DNA of 64,000 bases, from the NCBI GenBank assembly GCA_036646055.1, contig JAVXMY010000001.1:393221-457220 (forward strand), given 5' to 3'. Positions within the stretch are counted from its first letter, which is position 1. Each line of letters opens with the position of its first letter. Source of the stretch: JAVWMQ01 sp036646055. Its GTDB lineage: Bacteria; Bacillota; Clostridia; Peptostreptococcales; Anaerovoracaceae. Both the position numbers and the translations under genes were made by a program. The notes below the pieces were generated by a model. The model was not told the origin of the DNA. It saw nothing but the letters and a program-made list of their open reading frames with translations, and ran no database searches. Shown here piece by piece: positions 42,963 to 50,800 of the stretch.

Positions 42963-44075
42963 ATGAAAGATAAGACTTTTATTCTTAAATTAATACTGAC
43001 TATAATTCTGGTGGTGGCTGGATTTGCTGCAGTTTATAACGACTGCGGGATTTATAATAGGCCTATTATGAAGGTTAATTCGGTGGAAACTGTTGGCAGC
43101 CTTCAGACCATTACAGGTGTAATGAAAAACGGTGATAACAAAGGTTCCCAGGTTACTGTTACTAACAAGTTTGAGAAGTCTTTGGTTTACGATAACAAAT
43201 ATCACAAGGGGAATCTGCTTTTTTTGTCAGAGGATACTTCTAGTAAAGATGTGCAGATTTCTGGTCAAAAACGTGATCATTTGGTGGCTTTGATTTTTCT
43301 GATTTTGTTTGGGGCTTTGTTTTTGGTTGGTGGAATCCAGGGGACTTACACTATTTTGGGGCTGGTTATTAATGTTTCGATTTTTTTCTTTTTGCTGACT
43401 TTTTACGGCAAGGGTACAAATATTCTATTGATTTCTGTGGCTCTTTCGACGATTTTCACCCTTTTGGTTCTGGTTTTGATCAATGGCTTTAACCGAAAAA
43501 CTCTGGTGGCGGCGGCGGCAACTTTGTCGTCGGTTGTTGTAATTGGCCTGATTTCCGGAGCGGTTATCTTCCTAGGGCCTGATATTGACTACGATTTTGT
43601 GGAGTTTATGCCTGAGCCTTTTACTCAAAAAAACGCTCATCTCATGTTTTTGTCAGAGATTATTATTGGGTCTCTTGGTATCATTATGGATATTGCGGTG
43701 ACTATTACGGCTACTGCCTTTGAGCTGATTCGTCAGGATCCTAGAATTAGTAATCGCCAGTTGATGAGTTCTGCTAGAACTGTTAGCGATGACATTACGG
43801 GGACAATGATTAATGTGGTTTTTTTCACTAATATTGCTGCTATTATACCTATTTTTATTTTGTGTCTGCGCAATGACTTTCATTTTATGACTGTTATTAA
43901 CAACAATATTGGCTTTGAAATTGTTAGGTTTCTCACTGGTGCAACTTCCATTGTTCTTACAATTCCAATTACCCTTTTGGCTGTTATGGTGTTTCATAAA
44001 AACGACGGTAATTCTGATGCGGATGGGGAGGCTGGCCCAAAATCCATGGCAACTTCGAAGGGAGGTGAGTCTTAA
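42963..44075 (+). CDS. YibE/F family membrane protein (first of pair)
   Basis: 370 residues from the ATG at 42963 (ACGGAGA upstream). One N-terminal helix precedes an outward domain of about 90 residues and then seven to eight membrane helices with YibE/F motifs (SEIIIGSLGIIMDIAVTITATAFELI). Function is not established for the family. It overlaps the next YibE/F gene at TAATG. Codon use is more G/T-rich in wobble positions than its neighbours. Confidence 0.85.
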   Translation: MKDKTFILKLILTIILVVAGFAAVYNDCGIYNRPIMKVNSVETVGSLQTITGVMKNGDNKGSQVTVTNKFEKSLVYDNKYHKGNLLFLSEDTSSKDVQISGQKRDHLVALIFLILFGALFLVGGIQGTYTILGLVINVSIFFFLLTFYGKGTNILLISVALSTIFTLLVLVLINGFNRKTLVAAAATLSSVVVIGLISGAVIFLGPDIDYDFVEFMPEPFTQKNAHLMFLSEIIIGSLGIIMDIAVTITATAFELIRQDPRISNRQLMSSARTVSDDITGTMINVVFFTNIAAIIPIFILCLRNDFHFMTVINNNIGFEIVRFLTGATSIVLTIPITLLAVMVFHKNDGNSDADGEAGPKSMATSKGGES

Positions 44076-44836
44076 TGACTGTAGTTTTTTTACTAATATT
44101 TTTATTTCTGACTTTGCTAATTGGCCGAGACAGAACTGCTAAATCATTAATTACTTTAGGCTTCAATGCTGTCATTTTAGGATTCACAATTACTGCCATT
44201 AACTTTGGCGCAAACCCTCTAGTTGTAACGGCTATAGCCTGCACAGTAATTGCTACTGTCACTTTGTTTTATCAAAATGAGATTAACATTAAAACGACCA
44301 CAGCCTTTGGGTGCGTGTTTGCAATCGTTTTACTTTCGGGTTTTGGGATTTATGCTATTACTGTTTTGGGTAATCTTCAAGGATTTCCAACTGGTCAGTA
44401 TTCCATTTCTGCCAACAATGGCTACTTGGCTGAAATTGGCGTAAATATGGCTTTCCTTCAGATTTCGGTTATTTTGCTTATGGTAGTTGGTGCAATTATT
44501 GATACTAGTCTTGCAGTTTCTTCTGCCCTTTATGAGGTTAAGCGAAATAACCCGGATTTAGGTTCATTGGGTCTTTTTAAATCTGGAATTAATATTGGGC
44601 GGGATATTTTAAGTTCAACTATTAATACTTTGCTTTTTATTTTTCTTGGAGAATACCTGGCCATGTTTATTCAACTAATGGACATTTATTCTTTTTCTGA
44701 AATTATTAATTCAAAGGAGTTTGCTGAAGAGGTTATTTCAATTGGTATTACAGGTATTGGATGTGTTGCAATTATTCCACTTACAGCTTTTGTGTCCAGT
44801 ATATTTTATACAAAACAAAACAAGGTTTCCTCCTAG
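44075..44836 (+). CDS. YibE/F family membrane protein (second of pair)
   Basis: 253 residues, seven helices, with the paired motif LMVVGAIIDTSLAVSSALYEVKRNNPDLGSLGLFKSGINIGRDILSSTINTLLF. It lacks the outward N-terminal domain of its partner, so the two probably form one transporter. The stop codon lies in the loop of the terminator hairpin. Confidence 0.85.
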   Translation: MTVVFLLIFLFLTLLIGRDRTAKSLITLGFNAVILGFTITAINFGANPLVVTAIACTVIATVTLFYQNEINIKTTTAFGCVFAIVLLSGFGIYAITVLGNLQGFPTGQYSISANNGYLAEIGVNMAFLQISVILLMVVGAIIDTSLAVSSALYEVKRNNPDLGSLGLFKSGINIGRDILSSTINTLLFIFLGEYLAMFIQLMDIYSFSEIINSKEFAEEVISIGITGIGCVAIIPLTAFVSSIFYTKQNKVSS

Positions 44837-44852
44837 AGGAAACCTTGTTTTT
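44821..44852 (+). terminator. Terminator overlapping the 3' end of the second YibE/F gene
   Basis: Perfect 12-bp stem CAAGGTTTCCTC (44821-44832)/GAGGAAACCTTG (44836-44847), followed by TTTTT. The three-base loop and the first base of the right arm hold the TAG stop (44834-44836), so translation runs into the hairpin. Confidence 0.92.
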
Positions 44853-44863
44853 CCTTTTTGGGG

Positions 44864-44892
44864 TTGTAATATTATGCAAATCACTGTATAAT
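44864..44892 (+). promoter_or_regulatory. glyA promoter
   Basis: TTGTAA (44864-44869), 17-bp spacer, TATAAT (44887-44892), 36 bp before the glyA start. Confidence 0.75.
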
Positions 44893-44928
44893 CTTATACA
44901 AATTATTCAAAGAAAACGGAGGAAAAAA

Positions 44929-46173
44929 ATGGTAGATTTTAATTTAATCGCTGAGACAGATAAGGATATTGCTGATCTTTTAAAAGCCGAACTTGGCAGA
45001 CAGCAGCATCATTTAGAGTTAATTGCAAGCGAGAATATTGTTTCAGATGCAATAATGGAAGCAGCTGGTTCTCACTTAACTAATAAGTATGCGGAAGGTT
45101 ATCCAGGGAAGAGATTCTATGGGGGCTGTGAGTTTGTTGATGGCGTTGAAGTTATTGCCATTGAAAGAGCTAAGAAGCTTTTTGGTGCAGATCATGCAAA
45201 TGTTCAGCCTCATTCAGGTGCCCAGGCTAATGCTGCAGTTTACTTAGCCCTTTTATCTCCTGGAGATAAAATTTTAGGTTTAGACTTAAGTCATGGTGGT
45301 CATTTGACTCACGGTTCTAAGGTTAATTCTTCTGGTAAGATTTACGAGTCACATTTTTATGAAGTAAATCCTGATTCTGAAGTTATAGATTATGATGAAA
45401 TGCTTGTTAGGGCTAGGGAAGTTCAGCCTAAGATTATTATTTCTGGTGCTAGTGCTTATCCTAGAATTATAGATTTCAAAAGGATTAGAGAAATTTGTGA
45501 TGAAGTTGGGGCTATTATGTTTGTTGATATGGCTCATATTGCAGGTCTTGTTGCTGCTGGTCTTCATCCAAGTCCAGTTCCTTATGCAGATATTGTTACT
45601 ACAACTACTCACAAGACTTTGAGGGGCCCACGAGGTGGATTGATTCTGTGCAAAGAACAATTTGCCAAAAAGATAGATAGCGCGGTTTTTCCTGGAAACC
45701 AGGGTGGTCCGCTTATGCACATTATTGCGGCTAAGGCAGTTTGCTTCAAGGAAGCTCTTCAGCCGGAGTTTAAGGAATACCAGGCACAGGTGGTAAAAAA
45801 CGCTACAGCTATGGCTAATCGCTTAGTTGAAAATGGTTTTAGATTAATTTCTGGTGGTACTGACAATCACTTAATGCTTGTTGACGTTACGCCTTATGGG
45901 GTGAACGGCAAGGAGGTTCAGAACTTACTTGATTCAGCTAACATTACACTTAACAAGAATACAATTCCTAAGGAACAGCTTAGTCCTTTCTTAACTAGTG
46001 GAGTTCGAATCGGTACGCCGGCGGTTACTACTAGAGGTATGAAGGAAGCTGAATGTGTTGAAATTGCAGACTTAATCACTGAATTAATCAAAGGCGGCCA
46101 AGGTGCAGTCGAGGCTGTTAAGGCTAAGGTTATTGCACTTTGCGACAGATTCCCAATTTATCCTAACAATTAA
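44929..46173 (+). CDS. glyA: Serine hydroxymethyltransferase
   Basis: 414 residues from the ATG at 44929, with GGAGG six bases upstream; a longer frame from 44761 would overlap the previous gene. Motifs: HLELIASENIVSDAI, YAEGYPGKRFYGGCEFVD, HSGAQANAAVY, and the PLP lysine in VTTTTHKTLRGPRGG. It converts serine and tetrahydrofolate to glycine and methylene-tetrahydrofolate, the one-carbon supply for, among others, MetH. Confidence 0.97.
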   Translation: MVDFNLIAETDKDIADLLKAELGRQQHHLELIASENIVSDAIMEAAGSHLTNKYAEGYPGKRFYGGCEFVDGVEVIAIERAKKLFGADHANVQPHSGAQANAAVYLALLSPGDKILGLDLSHGGHLTHGSKVNSSGKIYESHFYEVNPDSEVIDYDEMLVRAREVQPKIIISGASAYPRIIDFKRIREICDEVGAIMFVDMAHIAGLVAAGLHPSPVPYADIVTTTTHKTLRGPRGGLILCKEQFAKKIDSAVFPGNQGGPLMHIIAAKAVCFKEALQPEFKEYQAQVVKNATAMANRLVENGFRLISGGTDNHLMLVDVTPYGVNGKEVQNLLDSANITLNKNTIPKEQLSPFLTSGVRIGTPAVTTRGMKEAECVEIADLITELIKGGQGAVEAVKAKVIALCDRFPIYPNN

Positions 46174-46194
46174 TTTGCTCGAAGTTAGCAATTC

Positions 46195-46228
46195 AAAGGG
46201 GCGGTCCAGCTTGCTGTGCCGCCCTTTT
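46195..46228 (+). terminator. glyA terminator
   Basis: AAAGGGGCGG/CCGCCCTTTT hairpin with one bulged G and a 14-base loop, 22 bp after the glyA stop and ending in a short T-run. Confidence 0.75.
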
Positions 46229-46293
46229 GTGGCTTCCAGTTTGCTAAGCCTAGCAATTTGATGATAAACCCAGCAATTTGATCACAGAACCCA

Positions 46294-46430
46294 GCAAAAA
46301 GGTACTTTTTGATGATTTTTCTATTGCCAGTACCTTTTTGTTGGCAACAAATTTTCAAAAAGGGTACAAAACAGCCTTTTCTCTATGTCCAGTACCTTTC
46401 TCTTAGCAACAAACTTATGACAAAGAGAAC
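46294..46430 (+). repeat. Diverged hairpins related to the 110-bp element
   Basis: GCAAAAAGGTAC (46294-46305) faces GTACCTTTTTG (46330-46340). The latter also pairs with CAAAAAGGGTAC (46356-46367) around the loop TTGGCAACAAATTTT. A further hairpin has arms TTCTCTT (46398-46404)/AAGAGAA (46423-46429) and loop start AGCAACAAA. The loop pattern G-Y-AACAAA is shared with the 110-bp element hairpin, while the stems differ yet still pair. Confidence 0.6.
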
Positions 46431-46522
46431 AAATTGTAGATAAACGTTCGCTTTATACCTTTTTGGGCGGTCAAAGTCTTTCGCAAAGTCCAAAAATCTC
46501 TCATATCATAGATTTGTTATAG

Positions 46523-46632
46523 ACAAAAAGGTATTCACTTCCCCAAATTCCACTAAAAATACCCTTCTTCAAAATTTGTTACCTGCAGAAGGGTATTCTG
46601 GTTTCTATTTAAGCCGAATTGTACCTTTTTGC
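46523..46632 (-). repeat. 110-bp inverted-end repeat element, copy B
   Basis: Reverse-oriented copy of the element at 33504-33613. Ends CAAAAAGGTA (46524-46533)/GTACCTTTTTGC (46621-46632); internal hairpin AATACCCTTCT/AGAAGGGTATT (46558-46568, 46587-46597). The similarity continues into the GC-rich flank up to about 46680. The 46633-46735 stretch is GC-rich with GCGGC motifs and has no gene. Confidence 0.82.
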
Positions 46633-46735
46633 GGCAGAATCGAGCAGAATCTCCAAGCTTCAGGCGGAATCGCCCTAGCCGCCGCCTGGATCGCTCCGGA
46701 ATGCGGCGGGATGCGGCGCATTCTGGTCGGTTTTT

Positions 46736-47872
46736 CTATCTAACGTACACCTTTGGTAGTCTCTGGCCGAATGCGCAGCAGATTTCGTAGTTAATTGTGC
46801 CTGTTGCTTCAGCAATATCGTCAGCCAAGATTGTGTGTTTTCCGTCGGTACCCATGATGATTACTTCATCACCAACCTTAACGTTTTTAACATCTGTAAC
46901 GTCTATCATACACTGGTCCATGCAAATGTTTCCTGCAATTGGAGCAAGTGTACCGTTAACAATAACCTTAGCCTGAGCTGAGTATGGTCTTGGATATCCG
47001 TCAGCGTAGCCTAAAGTAATTGTTGCAATAAGGCTTTCTCTTTCTGCAATAAACTTACGTCCGTATCCACAGCTGAATCCAACTGGTACCTTCTTTAAGT
47101 GAACAATGTTAGCCTTAACTGACATAGCAGGTTTAATGCTTAACTGATTCTTGTCAACTTCATTTGATGGATAACATCCATAAAGGATTATTCCTGGTCT
47201 AACTGCATCAAAGTAAACAGAAGGAATCTCCATAATTGAAGCACTGTTTGCGAATGTTTTCATTGGAATATCTAATCCAGCCTTAACTAGCTCTTCTGCA
47301 AATGCGTTATATCTGCCTTCCTGAACCTGAGCAAAACTCTTGTCTGCAGCGTCAGCAGTGGCAAAATGTGAAAACAGTCCCTTAACCTTGAAGTTAGATA
47401 GATCCTGCATTTTTTTGATGTCGTCAATTGCTGTGAAGTCGTCTGCAAGATATCCGATTCTGCCCATTCCAGTGTCTATTGCCACAAGGCCTTCAACCAC
47501 AACTCCATTTGTTGCAGCGTAATCTGAAATTGCCTTAGCGTTTTCTGAATCATTAACAACTGGTGTCAAGTTATATCTAACAATTATATCTGCATACATG
47601 TCCGGTGTAAGTCCTAAAATAATAATTTCTTCTAGGGCTCCCGCTTCTCTCAAAACAACCGCTTCATGAAGTGTTGCTACTGCAAAAATCTTCACCCCGT
47701 TTGCTCTAAGTATTTCCGCCATTTTTACAGAACCATGTCCGTATCCATCAGCCTTAATAACTCCAATAATATCCTTGTCTTCTCCAACTTTTGCCTTTAT
47801 ACTCTTGATATTGTAGTCAACATTTGAAAGGTTAACCTCAACCCAAGCAGGTCTAATTGCGTCTTTGTACAT
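46736..47872 (-). CDS. alr: Alanine racemase
   Basis: 378 residues. The PLP lysine motif is VIKADGYGHG; the opposite-face tyrosine region is KKVPVGFSCGYGRKFIAERESLIATITLGYADGYPR; GNICMDQCMIDVT closes the active site. It makes D-alanine for peptidoglycan. RBS GGGAG precedes the start. Downstream lies only the GC-rich repeat region, where the hairpin AATGCG/CGCATT may end transcription. Confidence 0.96.
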   Translation of the reverse strand: MYKDAIRPAWVEVNLSNVDYNIKSIKAKVGEDKDIIGVIKADGYGHGSVKMAEILRANGVKIFAVATLHEAVVLREAGALEEIIILGLTPDMYADIIVRYNLTPVVNDSENAKAISDYAATNGVVVEGLVAIDTGMGRIGYLADDFTAIDDIKKMQDLSNFKVKGLFSHFATADAADKSFAQVQEGRYNAFAEELVKAGLDIPMKTFANSASIMEIPSVYFDAVRPGIILYGCYPSNEVDKNQLSIKPAMSVKANIVHLKKVPVGFSCGYGRKFIAERESLIATITLGYADGYPRPYSAQAKVIVNGTLAPIAGNICMDQCMIDVTDVKNVKVGDEVIIMGTDGKHTILADDIAEATGTINYEICCAFGQRLPKVYVR

Positions 47873-48026
47873 ATTCTCCCATCCTTTCGATAGTATCTTT
47901 TATTTTTCAATCTGCTACTATTATAGTACTTTTCTTTTGACTTTTCAACCAAAAACCTCTCATTCCAGCTCAATCGGGCCTCAATAGGTACAATATTCTC
48001 GCAGCAAGTTTATGGCAAATAAAAAA

Positions 48027-48047
48027 ACGATGAATTAACATCGCTTC
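48027..48047 (-). terminator. Terminator after the small NrdD-like gene
   Basis: On the minus strand CGATG/CATCG with loop TTAATT is followed by a run of seven T. It lies about 50 bp after the stop. Confidence 0.7.
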
Positions 48048-48095
48048 TTTATATAATACATTTATTTTACTTAGACTAGTGTCTTCGTATACTAA

Positions 48096-48377
48096 TTAGA
48101 TAGCCTCTAACTGATCATTACCTAGGCTATGTTTAACTCTGTCTCTTTCTTCTGCTGTTTTCGCATCATTCCAGTTGTCCATAGTTCCTACTAGATATCC
48201 AGTAATTCTTCTAATTCTTTCGATCTGAACTGGAGCAAACTTGTAGTTTAAATCCACATATTCGCCATCGATATTAACATCAATACTTTCTAGCTTTCTA
48301 TTATATTTATCCTGTAAGTAATCCACGTATACTTCTGCTTCTTCTTTAGAGGCATTTCCCTTAATTTCTACAAACAT
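48096..48377 (-). CDS. Small protein resembling the C-terminal segment of anaerobic ribonucleotide reductase
   Basis: 93 residues. The second half, IERIRRITGYLVGTMDNWNDAKTAEERDRVKHSL, resembles the NrdD segment that follows its zinc site (VxRRVxGYLG...FNxGKxxExxxRVKH). However, the protein has no cysteines, no glycyl-radical motif and no catalytic barrel. Such stand-alone proteins occur in Clostridia and are often annotated by that similarity. Function unknown. It is a single gene with a GGAGG-like RBS and its own terminator. Confidence 0.75.
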   Translation of the reverse strand: MFVEIKGNASKEEAEVYVDYLQDKYNRKLESIDVNIDGEYVDLNYKFAPVQIERIRRITGYLVGTMDNWNDAKTAEERDRVKHSLGNDQLEAI

Positions 48378-48492
48378 TGTGTTAACCCTCCTAATATTTA
48401 TTAACCATACACTATATGTTGCGTTTTTATTATATACCTCATATGGGAAAATTAAAACACCTTTTTTGAAATTTCTTAATTTTCTCTTTTGC

Positions 48493-48576
48493 GGCAGCGG
48501 TCATGGGGTCTATTTGGAGGTATTTTCAACTGATGACGGCAGCGGTCAGGGGTTCTATTTGGAGGTATTCTCTAGC
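48493..48576. repeat. 45-bp tandem duplication over the 3' end of the sensor kinase gene
   Basis: Units start at 48493 and 48538 with GGCAGCGGTCA and share CTATTTGGAGGTATT. The second unit encodes the last residues and stop of the kinase; the first repeats them beyond the stop. Confidence 0.75.
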
Positions 48577-49853
48577 CTAGGTGGAATTATGATTTGGGTT
48601 ATGAAATTATCGTTCTTTTGATGGAAGCGCACCATTCCTCCGTAGTTTCTCACCAAGTCTCTAATACTTTTAGTTCCAGTCCCACCGTCAGGTCTATTGC
48701 TTTGAGGCATGTTGCCTGACATTGTTACAGGCTCAATACATGTGTTGTTCACTTCAATTCTTAGGTCATTATCAAAGGTGGCACTAAATGAAATGTATGG
48801 AGCTAGATCGCCTAGTTCAATGGCACGATTGCAGGAATGAACGGCGTTTTCTAAAACATTAGACAGTATTGTACCAAGGTCCGGATTGGAAATAGTTAAA
48901 GTATCTGGTACTGATGCCAAAGCACTGAAACTAATACCGTGTCGCTCTGCTTCACTTTCATAAATTCTTAGAACCGTATTAACAACTAGATTATTACTAA
49001 ATCTCTTTAGGTTTTGTTTTTCTATGTTTGCATTAGCAGTCTTAAGATAGCTTTTGGCCTCACTAATATTCCCTTCATTTAAACATTCCAAAACATAGTT
49101 ATTGTGATGTCTAACATCGTGTCTAGACTGTCTTGCATAATTTAAATATTCATTGTACTTTACAATTTCCCCTTCAAGTTGTTTAGCATTATGCTCAATT
49201 TTTAGAAACACCTTTAAACCCTGAATGTTTTTGTATAGGGCATAAACAAACATAAAGAAAATCATTTCAACTAAACCAATCAAAACCGTACAATAAATCG
49301 GATGATAGGTAAAGTTGTGAGCCGGATATATTGGAATTAAATATACGCTAATTAAAACACAAGCTGGAATTATTATTAGAGCATAAAGATCTCCATGGAT
49401 ATTATCAACTAAGTATCTAAGCGGCTTGGCCAAAAACTTTAACTCTAATAGTAATATTAGAGGCGTAATGACAATGAGAATTAATACTAAAGTTCCATAG
49501 GAAAGATCAAATATATGTCTAATCATATTAAGAACTATAGAAGATGCTGTACTGATTTGACTCGATATAAATAGCAAGAATATTGTTTTAATAGGCGGGT
49601 CCGTTGTAAAAATAAATACAGAAAGCATACTAAAAATTAAAACAAAATTACATATAGTTTTAAAATTACTGTATCCCATTACAACCATCATTATAGATGG
49701 CACAATTATAATATATGCAAAAAAAACAACATTCCCAATTATTAGCCGTTTTTTACTTTTGTAACCTAGCCCAAGAACTCTAAACATAAATGTAATAAAG
49801 AATGTGGGTATAATAAATTTCAGCAGGTAAATTGCTAAATCAAAACCTGTCAT
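48555..49853 (-). CDS. AgrC/GHKL-type sensor histidine kinase (system 1)
   Basis: 432 residues. Six to seven membrane helices fill residues 1-215, followed by a dimerisation helix with the phospho-acceptor His-245 in RQSRHDVRHHNN. The GHKL ATPase has the N-box NVLENAVHSC and the G-box GGTGTKSIRDLVRNYGG. This is the AgrC/ComD/citrate-type subfamily that pairs with LytTR regulators. It overlaps the response-regulator gene by 4 bp. No AgrB/AgrD peptide genes are visible, so the stimulus is unknown. Confidence 0.9.
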   Translation of the reverse strand: MTGFDLAIYLLKFIIPTFFITFMFRVLGLGYKSKKRLIIGNVVFFAYIIIVPSIMMVVMGYSNFKTICNFVLIFSMLSVFIFTTDPPIKTIFLLFISSQISTASSIVLNMIRHIFDLSYGTLVLILIVITPLILLLELKFLAKPLRYLVDNIHGDLYALIIIPACVLISVYLIPIYPAHNFTYHPIYCTVLIGLVEMIFFMFVYALYKNIQGLKVFLKIEHNAKQLEGEIVKYNEYLNYARQSRHDVRHHNNYVLECLNEGNISEAKSYLKTANANIEKQNLKRFSNNLVVNTVLRIYESEAERHGISFSALASVPDTLTISNPDLGTILSNVLENAVHSCNRAIELGDLAPYISFSATFDNDLRIEVNNTCIEPVTMSGNMPQSNRPDGGTGTKSIRDLVRNYGGMVRFHQKNDNFITQIIIPPRLENTSK

Positions 49854-50593
49854 CTATTCATCCCTCCTCCAAAAATATAATCAAAATATGTATCCTGTAT
49901 ATCCTTATAATTACGTCTGGAAATTGGCAGAGAAATACCATTTTTCAAAATAATAGACGTCCTCTCTATAGACTTAATGGCATTATTGTTTACAATATAA
50001 CCCTTGTACGGAGAGATAAACTGGCTATGAGCGGTTTTTTTCAAAAAATCCAGGGTAGCTGACAATGTATTTTTGCGCTCCAAAAAAGCCTGATCCTTGG
50101 TGTGTATCTGGAGCTGGTGTCCGTTGCTCTCAATGTAGTAAATCCGGTTTATATCCACAGTGGTCACGTTGCCCTTGTTGCCATTAATTGCTAGAAGGTG
50201 TGTCCAGGTTTTGTCTATGCTTTCAAAGGCCCTGTCCATTGCACCGTCAAAATCATCTCTAGTAAATGGTTTCATCAAGTAATGTGTGGCTTTCAGGGAA
50301 AAAGCGTCCACTGCAAATTCGTCGCTGGTAGTTACAAAAATGATTTCAGTCTTGTTTTTGGTTTTGCGAATGTCTTTGGCTACTTCTACCCCAAGCATTC
50401 CAGGCATGCAAATATCGAGCAACACTATATCGTAGCCCTTATTTTCATCGTACTTGCTTAGAAACTCAATTGGATTGTTTGAGGTTTCTAACCTATATTC
50501 ACCTTTGTCATTTGATTTAAAATATTCCTTAACTGCCGACTCCATCTTTAAGATTTCCTCTAAACTGTCATCGCATATTGCAATCTTAAGCAT
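49850..50593 (-). CDS. LytTR-family response regulator (system 1)
   Basis: 247 residues. Receiver domain (1-125) with acidic pocket ICDD, phospho-acceptor Asp in DIVLLDICMPGMLG and the switch KPF. The LytTR DNA-binding domain (about 145-240) has INRIYYIESNGHQLQIHT and FISPYKGYIVNNNAIKSIERTSIILKNGISLPISRRNY. It should bind paired direct repeats upstream of its targets. The first gene of its operon. Confidence 0.93.
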   Translation of the reverse strand: MLKIAICDDSLEEILKMESAVKEYFKSNDKGEYRLETSNNPIEFLSKYDENKGYDIVLLDICMPGMLGVEVAKDIRKTKNKTEIIFVTTSDEFAVDAFSLKATHYLMKPFTRDDFDGAMDRAFESIDKTWTHLLAINGNKGNVTTVDINRIYYIESNGHQLQIHTKDQAFLERKNTLSATLDFLKKTAHSQFISPYKGYIVNNNAIKSIERTSIILKNGISLPISRRNYKDIQDTYFDYIFGGGMNR

Positions 50594-50647
50594 TTAAATC
50601 CCCCCTTATGTTGTCTGTTTACACTTTAAGGTTCAACAAATACTAAA

Positions 50648-50667
50648 GAAGAGCCATTTGGCCCTTC
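50648..50667 (-). terminator. Terminator between the two two-component operons
   Basis: Minus-strand stem GAAGGGCC/GGCTCTTC (one G-T) with loop AAAT, followed by TTTAGTATTTG. It separates the kinase of system 2 from the regulator of system 1. Confidence 0.75.
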
Positions 50668-50800
50668 CTAGTATTTTTCTATTTATATTAACCCCTAATA
50701 AATATCTCTTTTATGGGCTTATTATATCACTTTACCACTGCTATGTGCTACAAATAACGCAAACTGCACCTTTTCTACCCAAACTGCACATCTATTGCTA

